The notes: generated by a model not told the origin, from the letters alone. DNA of 64,000 nucleotides from Bin90 sp965214635 (GCA_965214635.1 OZ243964.1:2542001-2606000); one strand, 5' to 3'; counted from the first letter of the stretch, positions 8,619-17,200 are shown. Made by a program: numbers and translations.

Positions 8619-9653
8619 TTACGATGGGCTGTCGTTTTCTATGGGCGTTACGCCGCCGCCGATGATTCTGCGGTTGTGGATGCGCTTCAAGCCGGGCAGG
8701 CGTTGTCGGGCGCGCGCTGCGATGTGGGCGGCTAACGCCTCGTCATCGGGGAGCAGGATGCCCACCACACTGCCGCTGTGCGCTGCGTTCACGCCGAGTG
8801 CGCCCTGCTCGCGGGCAAAGCGCATCACGGCGTCCAATTGGGGCTTGTACAGCAGGTGCTGGTTGGCGATGGCGCTGATGGTTGCGCCCGCACCGATTTC
8901 GGCGGCGCTGCCGCTGCGTATGCCCGTCTTGATGAGCGCAAGCGCATCCTCGAATGAGGGACGCAGCCGCCGAAGTTTTGTGTCGTGGTTAACGCTGTTG
9001 AACGCTACGGTGTCCACTTTGCCCCCAAAGTCTAGAATGATGGCGCGCATCGGAGGGGCGTCGCCGAGTGTTTGCGCTGTGCTGCCTCGCTTGTGGTCGA
9101 AGAGGGTGATGCCCGGCAGCATAACGCCGTCGCTTGGTTCGACTTGCAGGGCGATACGGGCGATGCGGTCGGCTGTCATTTCGTCCGACGCTCGCAGCGC
9201 TATGGCAGTGGCTTTGATGGCTGCTGCCACATCCGCCGTGCTGCTCGCCATTCCCTTGCCGCGCGGCAGTGGGCTGCACAGCCGCACACATGCGTCCACA
9301 TCGCGGCGGTTCAGGTGCGCCAGCGTCAGTTCCACGGCGCGGTGCGTCTTGGATGCGCCCGACGGGGCATGAACGCGCCCTGTCCCGGGGACAAGATCCA
9401 CCGTTGCTGTGGAGTACATATCTATGGGACAGGTTACGAGGTAGTGTGCGCCGTCGAGCATCCCCTGCGCCAATTCGCCGCAGGTGCCGGGCGCACGGGT
9501 GGTGGCGCGCGATATGATGGCAGGCGTGCTGTCGTTGATGTTCGTGGTTCTGCCTAGTGTGAGCGGCATTTCTGTTTGGGCAAGTGGCGCGGGGCAAGAT
9601 GCCTGTGCGCCAAAGTTTAGGTTTTGGTGTGGGCACAAGTTTATATCATACAT
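8619..9653 (-). CDS. pduX: L-threonine kinase-like GHMP kinase (PduX type)
   Basis: This 344-residue protein is from the GHMP kinase superfamily. The PduX-type motif Ala-Pro-Gly-Thr-Cys-Gly-Glu-Leu lies near residue 54, and the ATP-binding Pro-Leu-Pro-Arg-Gly-Lys-Gly-Met-Ala-Ser-Ser motif lies near residue 128. PduX makes L-threonine O-3-phosphate, the substrate of the CobD decarboxylase that supplies aminopropanol phosphate for the nucleotide loop of B12. The context of cobD, cbiB and cobU supports that role over other GHMP kinases. The ATG overlaps the cobU stop by eight bases, suggesting translational coupling. The 50 N-terminal residues before the kinase fold are unconserved, so an internal start is possible. 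Confidence 0.85.
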   Translation of the reverse strand: MYDINLCPHQNLNFGAQASCPAPLAQTEMPLTLGRTTNINDSTPAIISRATTRAPGTCGELAQGMLDGAHYLVTCPIDMYSTATVDLVPGTGRVHAPSGASKTHRAVELTLAHLNRRDVDACVRLCSPLPRGKGMASSTADVAAAIKATAIALRASDEMTADRIARIALQVEPSDGVMLPGITLFDHKRGSTAQTLGDAPPMRAIILDFGGKVDTVAFNSVNHDTKLRRLRPSFEDALALIKTGIRSGSAAEIGAGATISAIANQHLLYKPQLDAVMRFAREQGALGVNAAHSGSVVGILLPDDEALAAHIAARARQRLPGLKRIHNRRIIGGGVTPIENDSPS

Positions 9654-10233
9654 AAGTTTCTGATTGGAGGGCTTTCAGGTCGATGGGGATGCCGGCTGTT
9701 AACAGATAGACCTTGTCGGCGTGGGATGCGACTAGGGCGTTGATGCGCCCCAGCGTGTCGCGGTAGGCGCGCCCTAGTGTGGATGGCGGGACTACGCCAA
9801 GCCCAACCTCATTGGTAACGATTAGCCAGCGGGGGCTGCTTAGGGCACAGGCGTCCAGCAATTCTTGGGCGGCGGCGATTGCGGCGCGCTCAGCGTTGGC
9901 AAGTGCTAGGGAATCTTCGCCATCGACGGCGTGATGCAGCAGGATGTTGCTCGTCCAAATCGTGAGGCAGTCCACGAGGACGGTGTCATATGGCGGTTCA
10001 GCGGCAGCCAGCTCCGCAGCGATGGCATCAGGTAGGTTGAGCGGCTCTTCGAGGGTGCGCCACGATTGGGGGCGGCTACGGCGGTGAGCAGCGATGCGGC
10101 GCTCCATGTCCTCGTCTAGCGGCTCGGCAGTGGCAACGAACAGGACGCGTGCGCCACTCTTTGCCAGCCGCTCTGCGAAGGCGCTCTTGCCGGAGCGCGC
10201 CCCGCCCGTTATCAGCACGATTTCGGACGCCAT
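9646..10233 (-). CDS. cobU: Bifunctional adenosylcobinamide kinase / adenosylcobinamide-phosphate guanylyltransferase
   Basis: This 195-residue enzyme carries the CobU/CobP P-loop Gly-Gly-Ala-Arg-Ser-Gly-Lys-Ser at residues 8-15, the Ala-Thr-Ala-Glu-Pro segment and the Val-Asp-Cys-Leu-Thr-Ile-Trp motif. It phosphorylates adenosylcobinamide and then transfers GMP to give AdoCbi-GDP for the CobS step. Its SD (GGAGG, eight bases before ATG) lies in what was once the 3' end of cobQ. An IS element now sits only 31 bases upstream of the start codon. Its expression may now depend on transcription through or out of the IS. The next gene, pduX, overlaps its stop codon. Confidence 0.93.
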   Translation of the reverse strand: MASEIVLITGGARSGKSAFAERLAKSGARVLFVATAEPLDEDMERRIAAHRRSRPQSWRTLEEPLNLPDAIAAELAAAEPPYDTVLVDCLTIWTSNILLHHAVDGEDSLALANAERAAIAAAQELLDACALSSPRWLIVTNEVGLGVVPPSTLGRAYRDTLGRINALVASHADKVYLLTAGIPIDLKALQSETYV

Positions 10234-10256
10234 AGGTTACACCTCCGTGCGGCTCT

Positions 10257-10264
10257 GGGATGCG
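10257..10264. repeat. 8 bp target-site duplication, left copy
   Basis: GGGATGCG directly abuts the left inverted repeat of the IS and is repeated at 11331-11338. Confidence 0.9.
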
Positions 10265-10290
10265 GGTAGCGTTTCCATTCAGGTGGTCGA
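10265..10290. repeat. Left terminal inverted repeat of the IS element
   Basis: These 26 bases match the reverse complement of 11305-11330 at 25 of 26 positions; the mismatch is at the second base. The transposase stop codon (10279-10281) lies inside it. Confidence 0.92.
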
Positions 10291-11261
10291 AGACAGAAGC
10301 CCCCTGCGTTGCAGTAGTACCAACAGGTTGTGAGGCGTCCACGCTGTGCCCATTCGCTCCCGACGCCTTATCTCTCGCTGAAACCGCTCCAACCGAGATG
10401 TGGTCTTGTATCTAAACTGACCAGTACCCAGATGCGCCAATCCCTTAACCAGCGCCTTCTTGCACCACATCAACCCACGACCACCCGTCAACTTCACTAT
10501 CCGAGAAGCCAATTTCCTTGCCTCAGACAAGTCTTCTGACATCAGCAACTCTTTGGCTTCGTCCCAGCCCACCTCGCCTACCTTGCGCCTGTACTCCCGA
10601 AGCAGATGGAACTGGCATAGCTGATGGGCTGTGCCTCTGCCATAGACCATTCCTATGGCCTCTGCTATCGCTCTGTCCCCATCGCTCACTAGGTGGGCAG
10701 GCTGCCTTACTCCTCGCTTATAGGCTTCGGTCAGCGTGTCTTCCCAACTCCCGAACGACGCCATTACACCGCCTTTGTCATCCCGGAACACCTTCAATTC
10801 CTGCTTCCCACGACGAACACCCACCCACACTCCATCCATCTCCGCCACATCACCTTTCAGCTCAGGTCGCTCCAACTTCTCCTGCTTGATCCACTTGCAC
10901 AAGGTGCTCTTGGCGAACCCATACATCTCTCCAACCTTGGCGTAACTCAACCCCATCGCCGCCAGTCTCACCGCCTCTTCGCGCGTTTTTTTGAGTACGA
11001 CTTGCGGCGCTCCACATCGCCCACTAGCTCCATACCGCTCTGCATATCTCCGCACTTCCCGCATCTGAACACGGGCATTGCCAAGTTCACTGCGCCATAC
11101 TTGGTGATGAGTGTGCGACGATAGCTGTGATGGCGTGCCATCGCTAGGTCGCAGGCTTTGCACATCGGCTTGTAGAGCATCAGCGCATCTTGAAGTGTGT
11201 CTTGTATTTCCTGTGTAACGGTCTTTTCTGCTTGCTCTTCCAGTCGGTATAGCATACCCAT
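10279..11261 (-). CDS. IS256/Mutator-like transposase, expressed through a probable -1 ribosomal frameshift
   Basis: Frame A begins at an ATG (11261) with GGGGG seven bases upstream and ends at 10968. Frame B continues in the -1 frame to 10279. At 10986-10992 the mRNA holds seven consecutive A (zero frame TCA AAA AAA C), the classical A-AAA-AAA slip site. A -1 shift fuses the frames into about 327 residues. Frame A carries Cys-x2-Cys pairs (a zinc-ribbon-like N-terminus). Frame B carries a helix-turn-helix and then the DDE catalytic domain (Asp-Gly-Val-Trp, Val-Ser-Asp-Gly-Asp-Arg, a late Glu in Phe-Gln-Arg-Glu-Ile). An inactivating frameshift mutation is the alternative, but the exact heptamer argues for programmed slippage. 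Confidence 0.85.
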
Positions 11262-11304
11262 TCGGTTACCCCCTCTGATGATGGCTTATGCCTCATTCTA
11301 CAAC

Positions 11305-11330
11305 TCGACCACCTGAATGGAAACGCTATC
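11305..11330. repeat. Right terminal inverted repeat of the IS element
   Basis: This is the partner of 10265-10290. Its outermost bases provide the TAG stop now used by cobQ (11326-11328 on the minus strand). Confidence 0.92.
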
Positions 11331-12900
11331 GGGATGCGCCGAACGGCGCGTGCAATCCTGCCATCGTGTACACTGCGTCGAGGTCCACGCTGCGGCGGAC
11401 GAGGTCCGCGAGTTTGTCGTATTCGCCGTCAAGGTCGGGGATTGCGGCATCTGGCAGGTTGACGCCCTTGCGCTGTGCGAGCCACAGCAGCATGGAGCGG
11501 CGCAGCGTGTGGTTGTGGAACAGCCCATGCATGTATGTGCCGAGCGTAACGCCGTCTGCGTCTATTGCGCCGTCCGCTGCGTCTGTGGCGCCGCCAGAGC
11601 GCTCGGTGATACGGAAGGGCGAGGCAGCAGGTGCGTCTGATGCACCCCTGTTGGTGTATGTGCGCCCCATATGTATCTCATATCCCACGATGTCAGCGCC
11701 ACCGCTGCTGGTGAGCAAGCCCCTCGCTGCTGCGTTCGATACGCTGCCGCGCACCTGATGCGTGGATTTTTCGGGGGCGAATACGGTTGTCATCGGCAGC
11801 AATCCCATGCCGGGCGTATCCGGCTGCTGCGATTCCACGCCGTGCGGGTCTAGAATGCGCTCGCCGAGCATCTGATAGCCCCCGCATATGCCTATGACGG
11901 GCGTTCCCGCCTGTCGCCGTTTTACGATAGCATTGCTGATGCCCGTTGCGCGCATCCACTCCAAGTCCGCAGCGGTGGTTTTAGAGCCGGGAATGACGAT
12001 TAGGTCAGGTGCGGCTAGGCTGTCCCCTGTGGCGACATAGCGCAGCCACACGCTCGGTTCGCGCCGCAGGGGGTCGAAGTCGTCGAAGTTCGCGATGCGC
12101 GGCAGACGGATGACGGCGATGTCCAAGCTGGCGTTGCTGTGCGTTTCGATGTGCGCCTGCGGGGGCAAGCCGAGCGAATCCTCCTCCGGGATGTGGATGT
12201 CATCGAAGTAGGGGATGACGCCTGCGACGGGGACGCCTGTGCGCTCGAGCAGCATATCAAATCCGGAATCCAACAAGGATGGGTCGCCGCGAAACTTGTT
12301 GATGATGAAAGCCTTGACCAGCGCCTGCTCTGCCGGCTCCAACAGCGCCATCGTGCCGTACAGCGATGCGAACACGCCGCCGCGGTCGATGTCGCCCACG
12401 ATGATGACGGGGGCGTTGGCATAGCGCGCCACGCGCATGTTGACGATTTCGTGTTGCTTGAGGTTGATTTCGGCGGGGCTGCCCGCGCCCTCTATCACGA
12501 CGATGTCGTACTGTCGGCGCAATGTGTCGAGCGCTTGCGTTACGATGTGCCACAGTTGGAGTTTCAGGTCGTAGTATTCGCGGGCGGACGCCGTGCACAT
12601 CGGCTTGCCCATCACGACCACTTGTGAGCGGCGGTTGCCCTCGGGCTTGAGCAGGATGGGGTTCATCTCCACGGTGGGGGCGACGCGTGCTGCGTCTGCT
12701 TGCACGGCTTGCGCCCTGCCGAACTCCCCGCCGTCGGGTGTTACGAATGAGTTCAGCGACATGTTCTGCGCCTTGAACGGTGCGACGCGCAGCCCATCTT
12801 GCCGAAAGATGCGGCACAGCGCCGTCGCCATAAGCGACTTGCCGGCGTGGGATGTGGTGCCCTGCACCATCAGAACTTTTCCAAAAGCAGAGGATGGCAT
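11326..12900 (-). CDS. cobQ: Cobyric acid synthase (glutamine-hydrolysing), C-terminus altered by IS
   Basis: This 524-residue enzyme amidates peripheral carboxylates of adenosylcobyrinic a,c-diamide. The N-terminal MinD-like ATPase domain has Gly-Thr-Thr-Ser-His-Ala-Gly-Lys-Ser near residue 14 and the CobQ-typical Phe-Lys-Ala-Gln-Asn-Met-Ser. The C-terminal class I glutaminase domain has Gly-Ile-Cys-Gly-Gly-Tyr-Gln with the nucleophilic Cys. Removing the IS and one target copy restores an original end of ...Gly-Ala-Ser-Gln-Ser-Arg-Thr-Glu-Val-stop, with the stop three bases before the cobU ATG. The insertion therefore changed only the last six residues, to a single Arg. The enzyme is probably still functional. 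Confidence 0.93.
   Translation of the reverse strand: MPSSAFGKVLMVQGTTSHAGKSLMATALCRIFRQDGLRVAPFKAQNMSLNSFVTPDGGEFGRAQAVQADAARVAPTVEMNPILLKPEGNRRSQVVVMGKPMCTASAREYYDLKLQLWHIVTQALDTLRRQYDIVVIEGAGSPAEINLKQHEIVNMRVARYANAPVIIVGDIDRGGVFASLYGTMALLEPAEQALVKAFIINKFRGDPSLLDSGFDMLLERTGVPVAGVIPYFDDIHIPEEDSLGLPPQAHIETHSNASLDIAVIRLPRIANFDDFDPLRREPSVWLRYVATGDSLAAPDLIVIPGSKTTAADLEWMRATGISNAIVKRRQAGTPVIGICGGYQMLGERILDPHGVESQQPDTPGMGLLPMTTVFAPEKSTHQVRGSVSNAAARGLLTSSGGADIVGYEIHMGRTYTNRGASDAPAASPFRITERSGGATDAADGAIDADGVTLGTYMHGLFHNHTLRRSMLLWLAQRKGVNLPDAAIPDLDGEYDKLADLVRRSVDLDAVYTMAGLHAPFGASR
11331..11338. repeat. 8 bp target-site duplication, right copy
   Basis: GGGATGCG directly follows the right inverted repeat and belongs to the last codons of cobQ. 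Confidence 0.9.
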
Positions 12901-12979
12901 AAGCCTGTTAGTTCGCTAGTATTTCAGTTGGTCCGGGTTCAAAAGTCGCTCTCCCCAGTAAGCGGAGGGCTTGCGTATC

Positions 12980-13618
12980 CTACCAAACTCCGGTGGCGTA
13001 CACATTGTGCAGGTGGGCGGTGTCGTTTAGGATTTCGAGGAAAGAACCGCCGTCAAAGACGCTGACGACCGATATGCCGCAGTTGCGTAGGCGCAACCGC
13101 CACATGTATTGCGGCGGCATGTCCATCAGCACCACGATGAGGGCGCGCAGCGTGCCTCCGTGTGCCACAACGAGGATATTCGCATCGTCGTCTTGGTGTG
13201 CGGCGAGCAGCTTGTCGGCAACCGCCTTGATGCGCTCGTACAGCTGCAGGTCGCTTTCACCCGATGGGGGCGCAAAGTTGATGTCCTCGTCGAAGAGGCG
13301 GCGAAACATCTCGGGGTGTTCGCTTTCAACCTGCTGGAAAGTCATGCCCTCCCAATCGCCGAACTTCTTTTCGCGCAGCCCTTCGATCTGCGTCAAGGGG
13401 ATGTCCCTGCCCTCGACGATGGGCATAGCAGTGTGCACCACGCGCTCGAGGTCGCTGGAGTATGCGGCGTCGAAGCGCATCTCACGGAGTTTGGCGCCCG
13501 TCTCCTCCGCCTGCTTCCTGCCGGTTGCGTTCAGCGGCGTGTCCGACTGGCCCTGCGCCTTGCCCTCGGCGTTCCAATCGGTCTCTCCGTGTCTTACCAA
13601 AACCCATTTGCTGTTCAT
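12980..13618 (-). CDS. cobC: Histidine phosphatase, probable alpha-ribazole-5'-phosphate phosphatase
   Basis: This 212-residue member of the histidine phosphatase (phosphoglycerate mutase-like) superfamily has the catalytic Val-Arg-His-Gly-Glu-Thr at residues 8-13. The second catalytic His is in Val-Val-Ala-His-Gly-Gly near residue 154. CobC removes the phosphate from alpha-ribazole or adenosylcobalamin phosphate in the last stage of B12 assembly. The family is broad, and the assignment rests on its position between cobQ and cobD. The start has GAGG seven bases upstream. Confidence 0.8.
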   Translation of the reverse strand: MNSKWVLVRHGETDWNAEGKAQGQSDTPLNATGRKQAEETGAKLREMRFDAAYSSDLERVVHTAMPIVEGRDIPLTQIEGLREKKFGDWEGMTFQQVESEHPEMFRRLFDEDINFAPPSGESDLQLYERIKAVADKLLAAHQDDDANILVVAHGGTLRALIVVLMDMPPQYMWRLRLRNCGISVVSVFDGGSFLEILNDTAHLHNVYATGVW

Positions 13619-13671
13619 ACTTTGTCCTCAATGTCTACTCTATCTACTCTTATGAAATCCGGCCTTTTATG

Positions 13672-14874
13672 TCATTGTGTCGAGGATAGTTCTTGCTGCA
13701 TTGCGTCCATGAGCCGCTCGCATTCGGGCTGCGTGCGGATGCCGATGCGGATGTGCGTGGGTAGCCCGAATGACGCACAGTCGCGCACCGCAATGTGGTG
13801 GCGTGTCAGGAGCGCCGTTCGCAGCGTTGCCGCATCCCCCACCTTGACTAGGACGAAGTTTGCGGCGGGCGGAGTATATGGCAAGCCCAGCGCATCCAAT
13901 CGCTGCGTCAGGTATCGCTTGGCGGTGCGAACGGCTGCTCTGCCGCGTGCGACATGCGTTTCGTCGGTGAGGGCGGCGATGCCAGCTGCCTGCGCCAAGC
14001 CGTTCACGCTCCAACTGGGCTGGTACCGCCGCAGGCGCTCTATCACCGGGGGCAGCGCAATCAGGTAGCCCAGCCGCAGCGCCGTAAGCCCGTAGTCTTT
14101 CGTCATCGAGCGTAGCAAAGCCACATTGTCCAAGTCCAGCAATTCCCGCGAGTCCCATGCATTTTCCACGAAGGGCAGGTATGCTTCATCTAATACTAGC
14201 AGGCTGTCGGGAGGTTCGCTGCGAGTGTCCCTGCCGTCGGCGCTCAGTGTGGTGGCGATGCGGCGCACATCGTCCAGGGGGAGGTAGTGGCCGGTCGGGT
14301 TGTTGGGGTTGCACAGGAACGCTAGCCTTGCGCTGCTTGGGGGGCGTATGCTTTTGTGGACAGTGCGCGCGGCGGCATCGATGTCCCATTGGAAATTGGC
14401 GGCTTCGCTTGCGGCAATGCTGATGATATGGGCGCCTTCGAGGGCGCATGCGGCTTCGTACTCGCCAAATGTGGGCGTGAACGCCACAGCGGACGCATCG
14501 GGTGTGAGATACGCACGCGCCGCTAGGTATATCAGCTCGGTGGAGCCGCTGCCGACTAGGATGTGCGACGGGGGGACGGCGTGATGCGCCGCCAGCGCCT
14601 CGCTCAACTCGGTGCAGCCGGTGTCGGGGTACGCCGCGATGTCCACGCCGAGGATTGCGTCTGCGGCGGCGGGGGATGCGCCGAGCGGGTTTATGCTGGC
14701 GCTGAAGTCGAGCACATCTGCGGGGCGTAATCCCAGCGCCCGAAGCTCGGCGGTGTTCAGCCCGCCATGCACGGGGCGGACTGTCTTATTCGAAGCATCC
14801 GATACCCGTTTATGGCGTTTTTCAATCATATTCGGTCTGACCGTCGCAATTCTGTCCGTCATATCCGCGCTCAT
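13672..14874 (-). CDS. cobD: Threonine-phosphate decarboxylase (PLP aminotransferase fold)
   Basis: This is a protein of about 400 residues with the class I/II aminotransferase fold. Visible features are Gly-Ser-Gly-Ser-Thr-Glu-Leu (cofactor phosphate loop), Asn-Pro-Asn-Asn-Pro-Thr-Gly, Leu-Asp-Glu-Ala-Tyr and the PLP lysine in Ser-Met-Thr-Lys-Asp-Tyr-Gly. CobD decarboxylates threonine phosphate to (R)-1-amino-2-propanol phosphate, which CbiB attaches to cobyric acid. The open frame extends upstream to 15231, but that part overlaps a convincing small gene, so the start is placed at ATG 14874. ATG 14862 and 14829 are alternatives, and none has a strong SD. HisC is a close relative; B12 context and PduX nearby favour CobD. 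Confidence 0.87.
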   Translation of the reverse strand: MSADMTDRIATVRPNMIEKRHKRVSDASNKTVRPVHGGLNTAELRALGLRPADVLDFSASINPLGASPAAADAILGVDIAAYPDTGCTELSEALAAHHAVPPSHILVGSGSTELIYLAARAYLTPDASAVAFTPTFGEYEAACALEGAHIISIAASEAANFQWDIDAAARTVHKSIRPPSSARLAFLCNPNNPTGHYLPLDDVRRIATTLSADGRDTRSEPPDSLLVLDEAYLPFVENAWDSRELLDLDNVALLRSMTKDYGLTALRLGYLIALPPVIERLRRYQPSWSVNGLAQAAGIAALTDETHVARGRAAVRTAKRYLTQRLDALGLPYTPPAANFVLVKVGDAATLRTALLTRHHIAVRDCASFGLPTHIRIGIRTQPECERLMDAMQQELSSTQ

Positions 14875-14893
14875 GCTTATGCCGTGTGCTACT

Positions 14894-15145
14894 CTACAAA
14901 TCACGCCCACAGTGGTTGCATATGACAGGCTGGGCGCAGTATCGGCATCGCATAGCGCCGATTGAGGCGGCTTCGCGCTCTTTGCTCTCCCGCATGTTCG
15001 GCACTGCGATGGCGAGAATAAGACCGAACACGCCCAGCACGATGCCCACAATGAACCATATGCACCCGATTCTGCCCTTGTCGTATGCGATGACGGCACT
15101 TGCAACACCGCAGCATGCCCATACGATAAGAAAGATGAACTCCAT
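14894..15145 (-). CDS. Small membrane protein with C-terminal zinc ribbon
   Basis: This 83-residue protein has two hydrophobic helices (about residues 2-22 and 28-50), a short charged linker, and a C-terminal Cys-x2-Cys-x5-Cys-x2-Cys cluster (Cys-Arg-Tyr-Cys ... Cys-Asn-His-Cys-Gly-Arg) typical of a cytoplasmic zinc ribbon. It lies in the cobalamin cluster, 19 bases upstream of cobD on the same strand. ATG 15145 is chosen over a TTG six bases earlier. Similar two-helix plus zinc-ribbon proteins are widespread and uncharacterised; a role in B12 or metal handling is only suggested by context. Confidence 0.65.
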   Translation of the reverse strand: MEFIFLIVWACCGVASAVIAYDKGRIGCIWFIVGIVLGVFGLILAIAVPNMRESKEREAASIGAMRCRYCAQPVICNHCGRDL

Positions 15146-15331
15146 GCGCAAATATCTTCTGTTGGTATGTCGGTATAAGGCGATTTTTCAACCAGATATA
15201 CCTTATCACCTTTGGGACAAATCCTCTCCACAATACCGCGAGAAAATTGCGAAGGGTCTGATGCACTTCAATGCGAGAAATCTCAACCACACACGAAACT
15301 CTGCTTGTTTCTTGCTGTCTGATGGGGAGGC

Positions 15332-16336
15332 TCAGCCTGCTACGATGGTGCGCGCTGCAATCGCCGCCACTGCTGTTATCATGCCTAGCGCTGCTGTGAT
15401 GTACGCCAGCCGCACGGCAGCGCCGATGTGAGACGGCGTGGGTGCTCCAAACTCTGCGCCGATGCGATAGTGGCACGGCTTTTCGAGCGCGACGCCCAGC
15501 AATCCCGACATAGCGGCTATTGTCCAGCCGGCGTTGGGGCTTGCGGTCAGGCGATGCTGCCGGATTGCGATGCGCCAACCTGTGCGGACGCCGCCGCTGC
15601 TTGCGCGAGTCTCGGCTGCGCCGCGCAATTTCGTCAATGGGAACACAGCGCCGGCTAGTATTAGCAGCGCAGCGGCGATGCGCGCGGGCGCTAGGTTAGC
15701 AAAGTCATCCAAGCGTGCGGACGCCTTGCCTAGGTACTCGTAGCGTCCGCGATACCCTATCATGCTGTCGAGCGTGTTGATTGCGCGATATGCGAATGCG
15801 CCGGGCAGCCCGAACAGGGCGAATGCGAGCCACGGGGCGATGTAGCTATCCGCGGTGTTTTCGGCTACGGACTCTATGGCGGCGGCGGCAACGAGCGGCT
15901 TTGAGAGCGTGCCTGCGTCGCGGCTGACTAGGCTGCGGAGGCTCTGGCGTGCTGCGCTCACGGCGTCGGCTTCTATGGCGCGCTGTGTTTCGGATGCGGC
16001 AGCGGCTAATCCGCGCACGCTGAATGTGGTCTTGAGCAGGATTGCGCCGCCTATGAGGTAGGGCAGGCTGCCGAGTTCGCGCAGTCCTGCTGTGGCAAGC
16101 CATGCAACGCTGCCGACTACTATCGGCAACCCGACGGCGATGCCTGCGCCGATTATGAGCGCCGCCGTCTTGCCCCGTCCGTCTGCGAGCCGTTCCAGTG
16201 CGGCGATTGCCTTGCCCATCCACGCCACGGGGTGGACGGCGTTCGGTGGCTCTGGCAGCACAAGGTCGAGGATTATCGCAAGCAGCAGCACACCCGCATC
16301 AAGATGCCAGTTCGTATGCCAAGCCAGCAGCGCCAT
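15332..16336 (-). CDS. cbiB: Adenosylcobinamide-phosphate synthase
   Basis: This 334-residue integral membrane protein is of CbiB/CobD(Pseudomonas) type. It starts with a helix and then the Asp-Leu-Val-Leu-Pro-Glu-Pro-Pro ... His-Pro-Val-Ala-Trp-Met-Gly signature. It has the conserved Glu-Ser-Val-Ala-Glu-Asn-Thr-Ala-Asp-Ser segment and Asn-Thr-Leu-Asp-Ser-Met-Ile-Gly-Tyr. It joins aminopropanol phosphate to adenosylcobyric acid. Its ATG follows the cobS stop codon directly, so the two are translationally linked. The 186-base gap downstream (15146-15331) shows nothing recognisable. Confidence 0.93.
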   Translation of the reverse strand: MALLAWHTNWHLDAGVLLLAIILDLVLPEPPNAVHPVAWMGKAIAALERLADGRGKTAALIIGAGIAVGLPIVVGSVAWLATAGLRELGSLPYLIGGAILLKTTFSVRGLAAAASETQRAIEADAVSAARQSLRSLVSRDAGTLSKPLVAAAAIESVAENTADSYIAPWLAFALFGLPGAFAYRAINTLDSMIGYRGRYEYLGKASARLDDFANLAPARIAAALLILAGAVFPLTKLRGAAETRASSGGVRTGWRIAIRQHRLTASPNAGWTIAAMSGLLGVALEKPCHYRIGAEFGAPTPSHIGAAVRLAYITAALGMITAVAAIAARTIVAG

Positions 16337-17200
16337 CTAGCCCACGACTCGCACTAGCAGCGTCATCAGGGGCGATTGTAGGGCGAACAGCCCTGCGGCA
16401 GGCATTGCCGCCGCAAGCAGCAGCACGGCGACCTCGGCGGTTTCGTTGACTGCGCCGTAGATGTCGCCGGTAACGCCGCCAAGCAGCCGCTGTGCCCAAG
16501 CACCCAGCGCCCAAGCCACGCCACACGCCGCCGCAAGCAGCGTGATGCCCGCCAATCCGCCGATCATCAGGCTCGCCAAGAGCGTTATCCCAAACCCGAC
16601 GATGAGCTGCCAGTGGATACGCACGCTGCCTGTTGCTGCGCCCGTTTTCGGGGCGAAGAATGCGCTGCCGATGCCTCGCTCTCTGGCATACGGGTAAATC
16701 TCCATCGTGAGCAGCATCGCCCAGCGCGCAAGGCATGGGAAGAGGATGAGAGCGGGCAGGCGCATCGGTGCTGTCAGCGCCATCAGTGCGCCGACCTTGA
16801 TGAGCAGCAGGCACACCACGCCCACAACGGCGAAAGCGCCCACATTTGGGTCGCGCAGGATGGCGAGTCGCCGCTGCCGTTCGAATCCGCCCAGCAGTGC
16901 GTCGCAGCTGTCCATGAACCCGTCCAAGTGCAGCGCTCGGCTTAGGGCAATAAGCACTGCAACTATCAGCGCAGCGAACAGCAAGCCCGTGGGCTGGGTG
17001 AGCGCATCGGCGGCTTGGAACTGCCATGTCAGCGGTTCGCCGATGAACGCAAGGCGCAGCAGCTCCAGAGCGGCGAGGATGCAACCCAGCATCAAGCCCA
17101 CGAGCGGGAAGTATGCGCGTGCCGTTGCTAACGACACTTCACCGCGCGGTGCAATTGGCAGGATTGTCAGGAAACCGATGGCGGCGCGCAGTCCGCTCAC
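16337..17200 (-). CDS. cobS: Adenosylcobinamide-GDP ribazoletransferase (cobalamin synthase)
   Basis: This 287-residue multi-spanning membrane protein has the CobS motif Ala-Leu-His-Leu-Asp-Gly-Phe-Met-Asp-(Ser/Thr)-Cys-Asp-Ala near residue 90, which binds the divalent metal and substrates. It also has an N-terminal Phe-Leu-Thr-Ile-Leu-Pro. It joins AdoCbi-GDP and alpha-ribazole to form adenosylcobalamin. It starts with GTG, overlapping the cobT stop as GTGA, a typical coupling junction. The gene ends exactly at the cbiB start. Confidence 0.93.
   Translation of the reverse strand: MSGLRAAIGFLTILPIAPRGEVSLATARAYFPLVGLMLGCILAALELLRLAFIGEPLTWQFQAADALTQPTGLLFAALIVAVLIALSRALHLDGFMDSCDALLGGFERQRRLAILRDPNVGAFAVVGVVCLLLIKVGALMALTAPMRLPALILFPCLARWAMLLTMEIYPYARERGIGSAFFAPKTGAATGSVRIHWQLIVGFGITLLASLMIGGLAGITLLAAACGVAWALGAWAQRLLGGVTGDIYGAVNETAEVAVLLLAAAMPAAGLFALQSPLMTLLVRVVG

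Larger units (their letters stand above)
10265..11330 (-). mobile_element. Complete IS256-like insertion sequence between cobQ and cobU
   Basis: The 1,066 bp element is bounded by 26 bp inverted repeats and flanked by an 8 bp duplication (GGGATGCG), the size expected for the IS256/Mutator-like group. It encodes one transposase split into two overlapping frames. It lies in the same orientation as the cobalamin operon. Its right end supplies a new stop codon to cobQ and replaces the last six residues by one. Intact ends, an exact duplication and an uninterrupted transposase apart from the slippery site indicate a recent insertion. Confidence 0.93.

Noticed and set aside
14875..15231. N-terminal extension of CobD by about 119 residues
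   Set aside because: It overlaps a credible zinc-ribbon membrane protein gene on the same strand in another frame, and the extension has no aminotransferase features.
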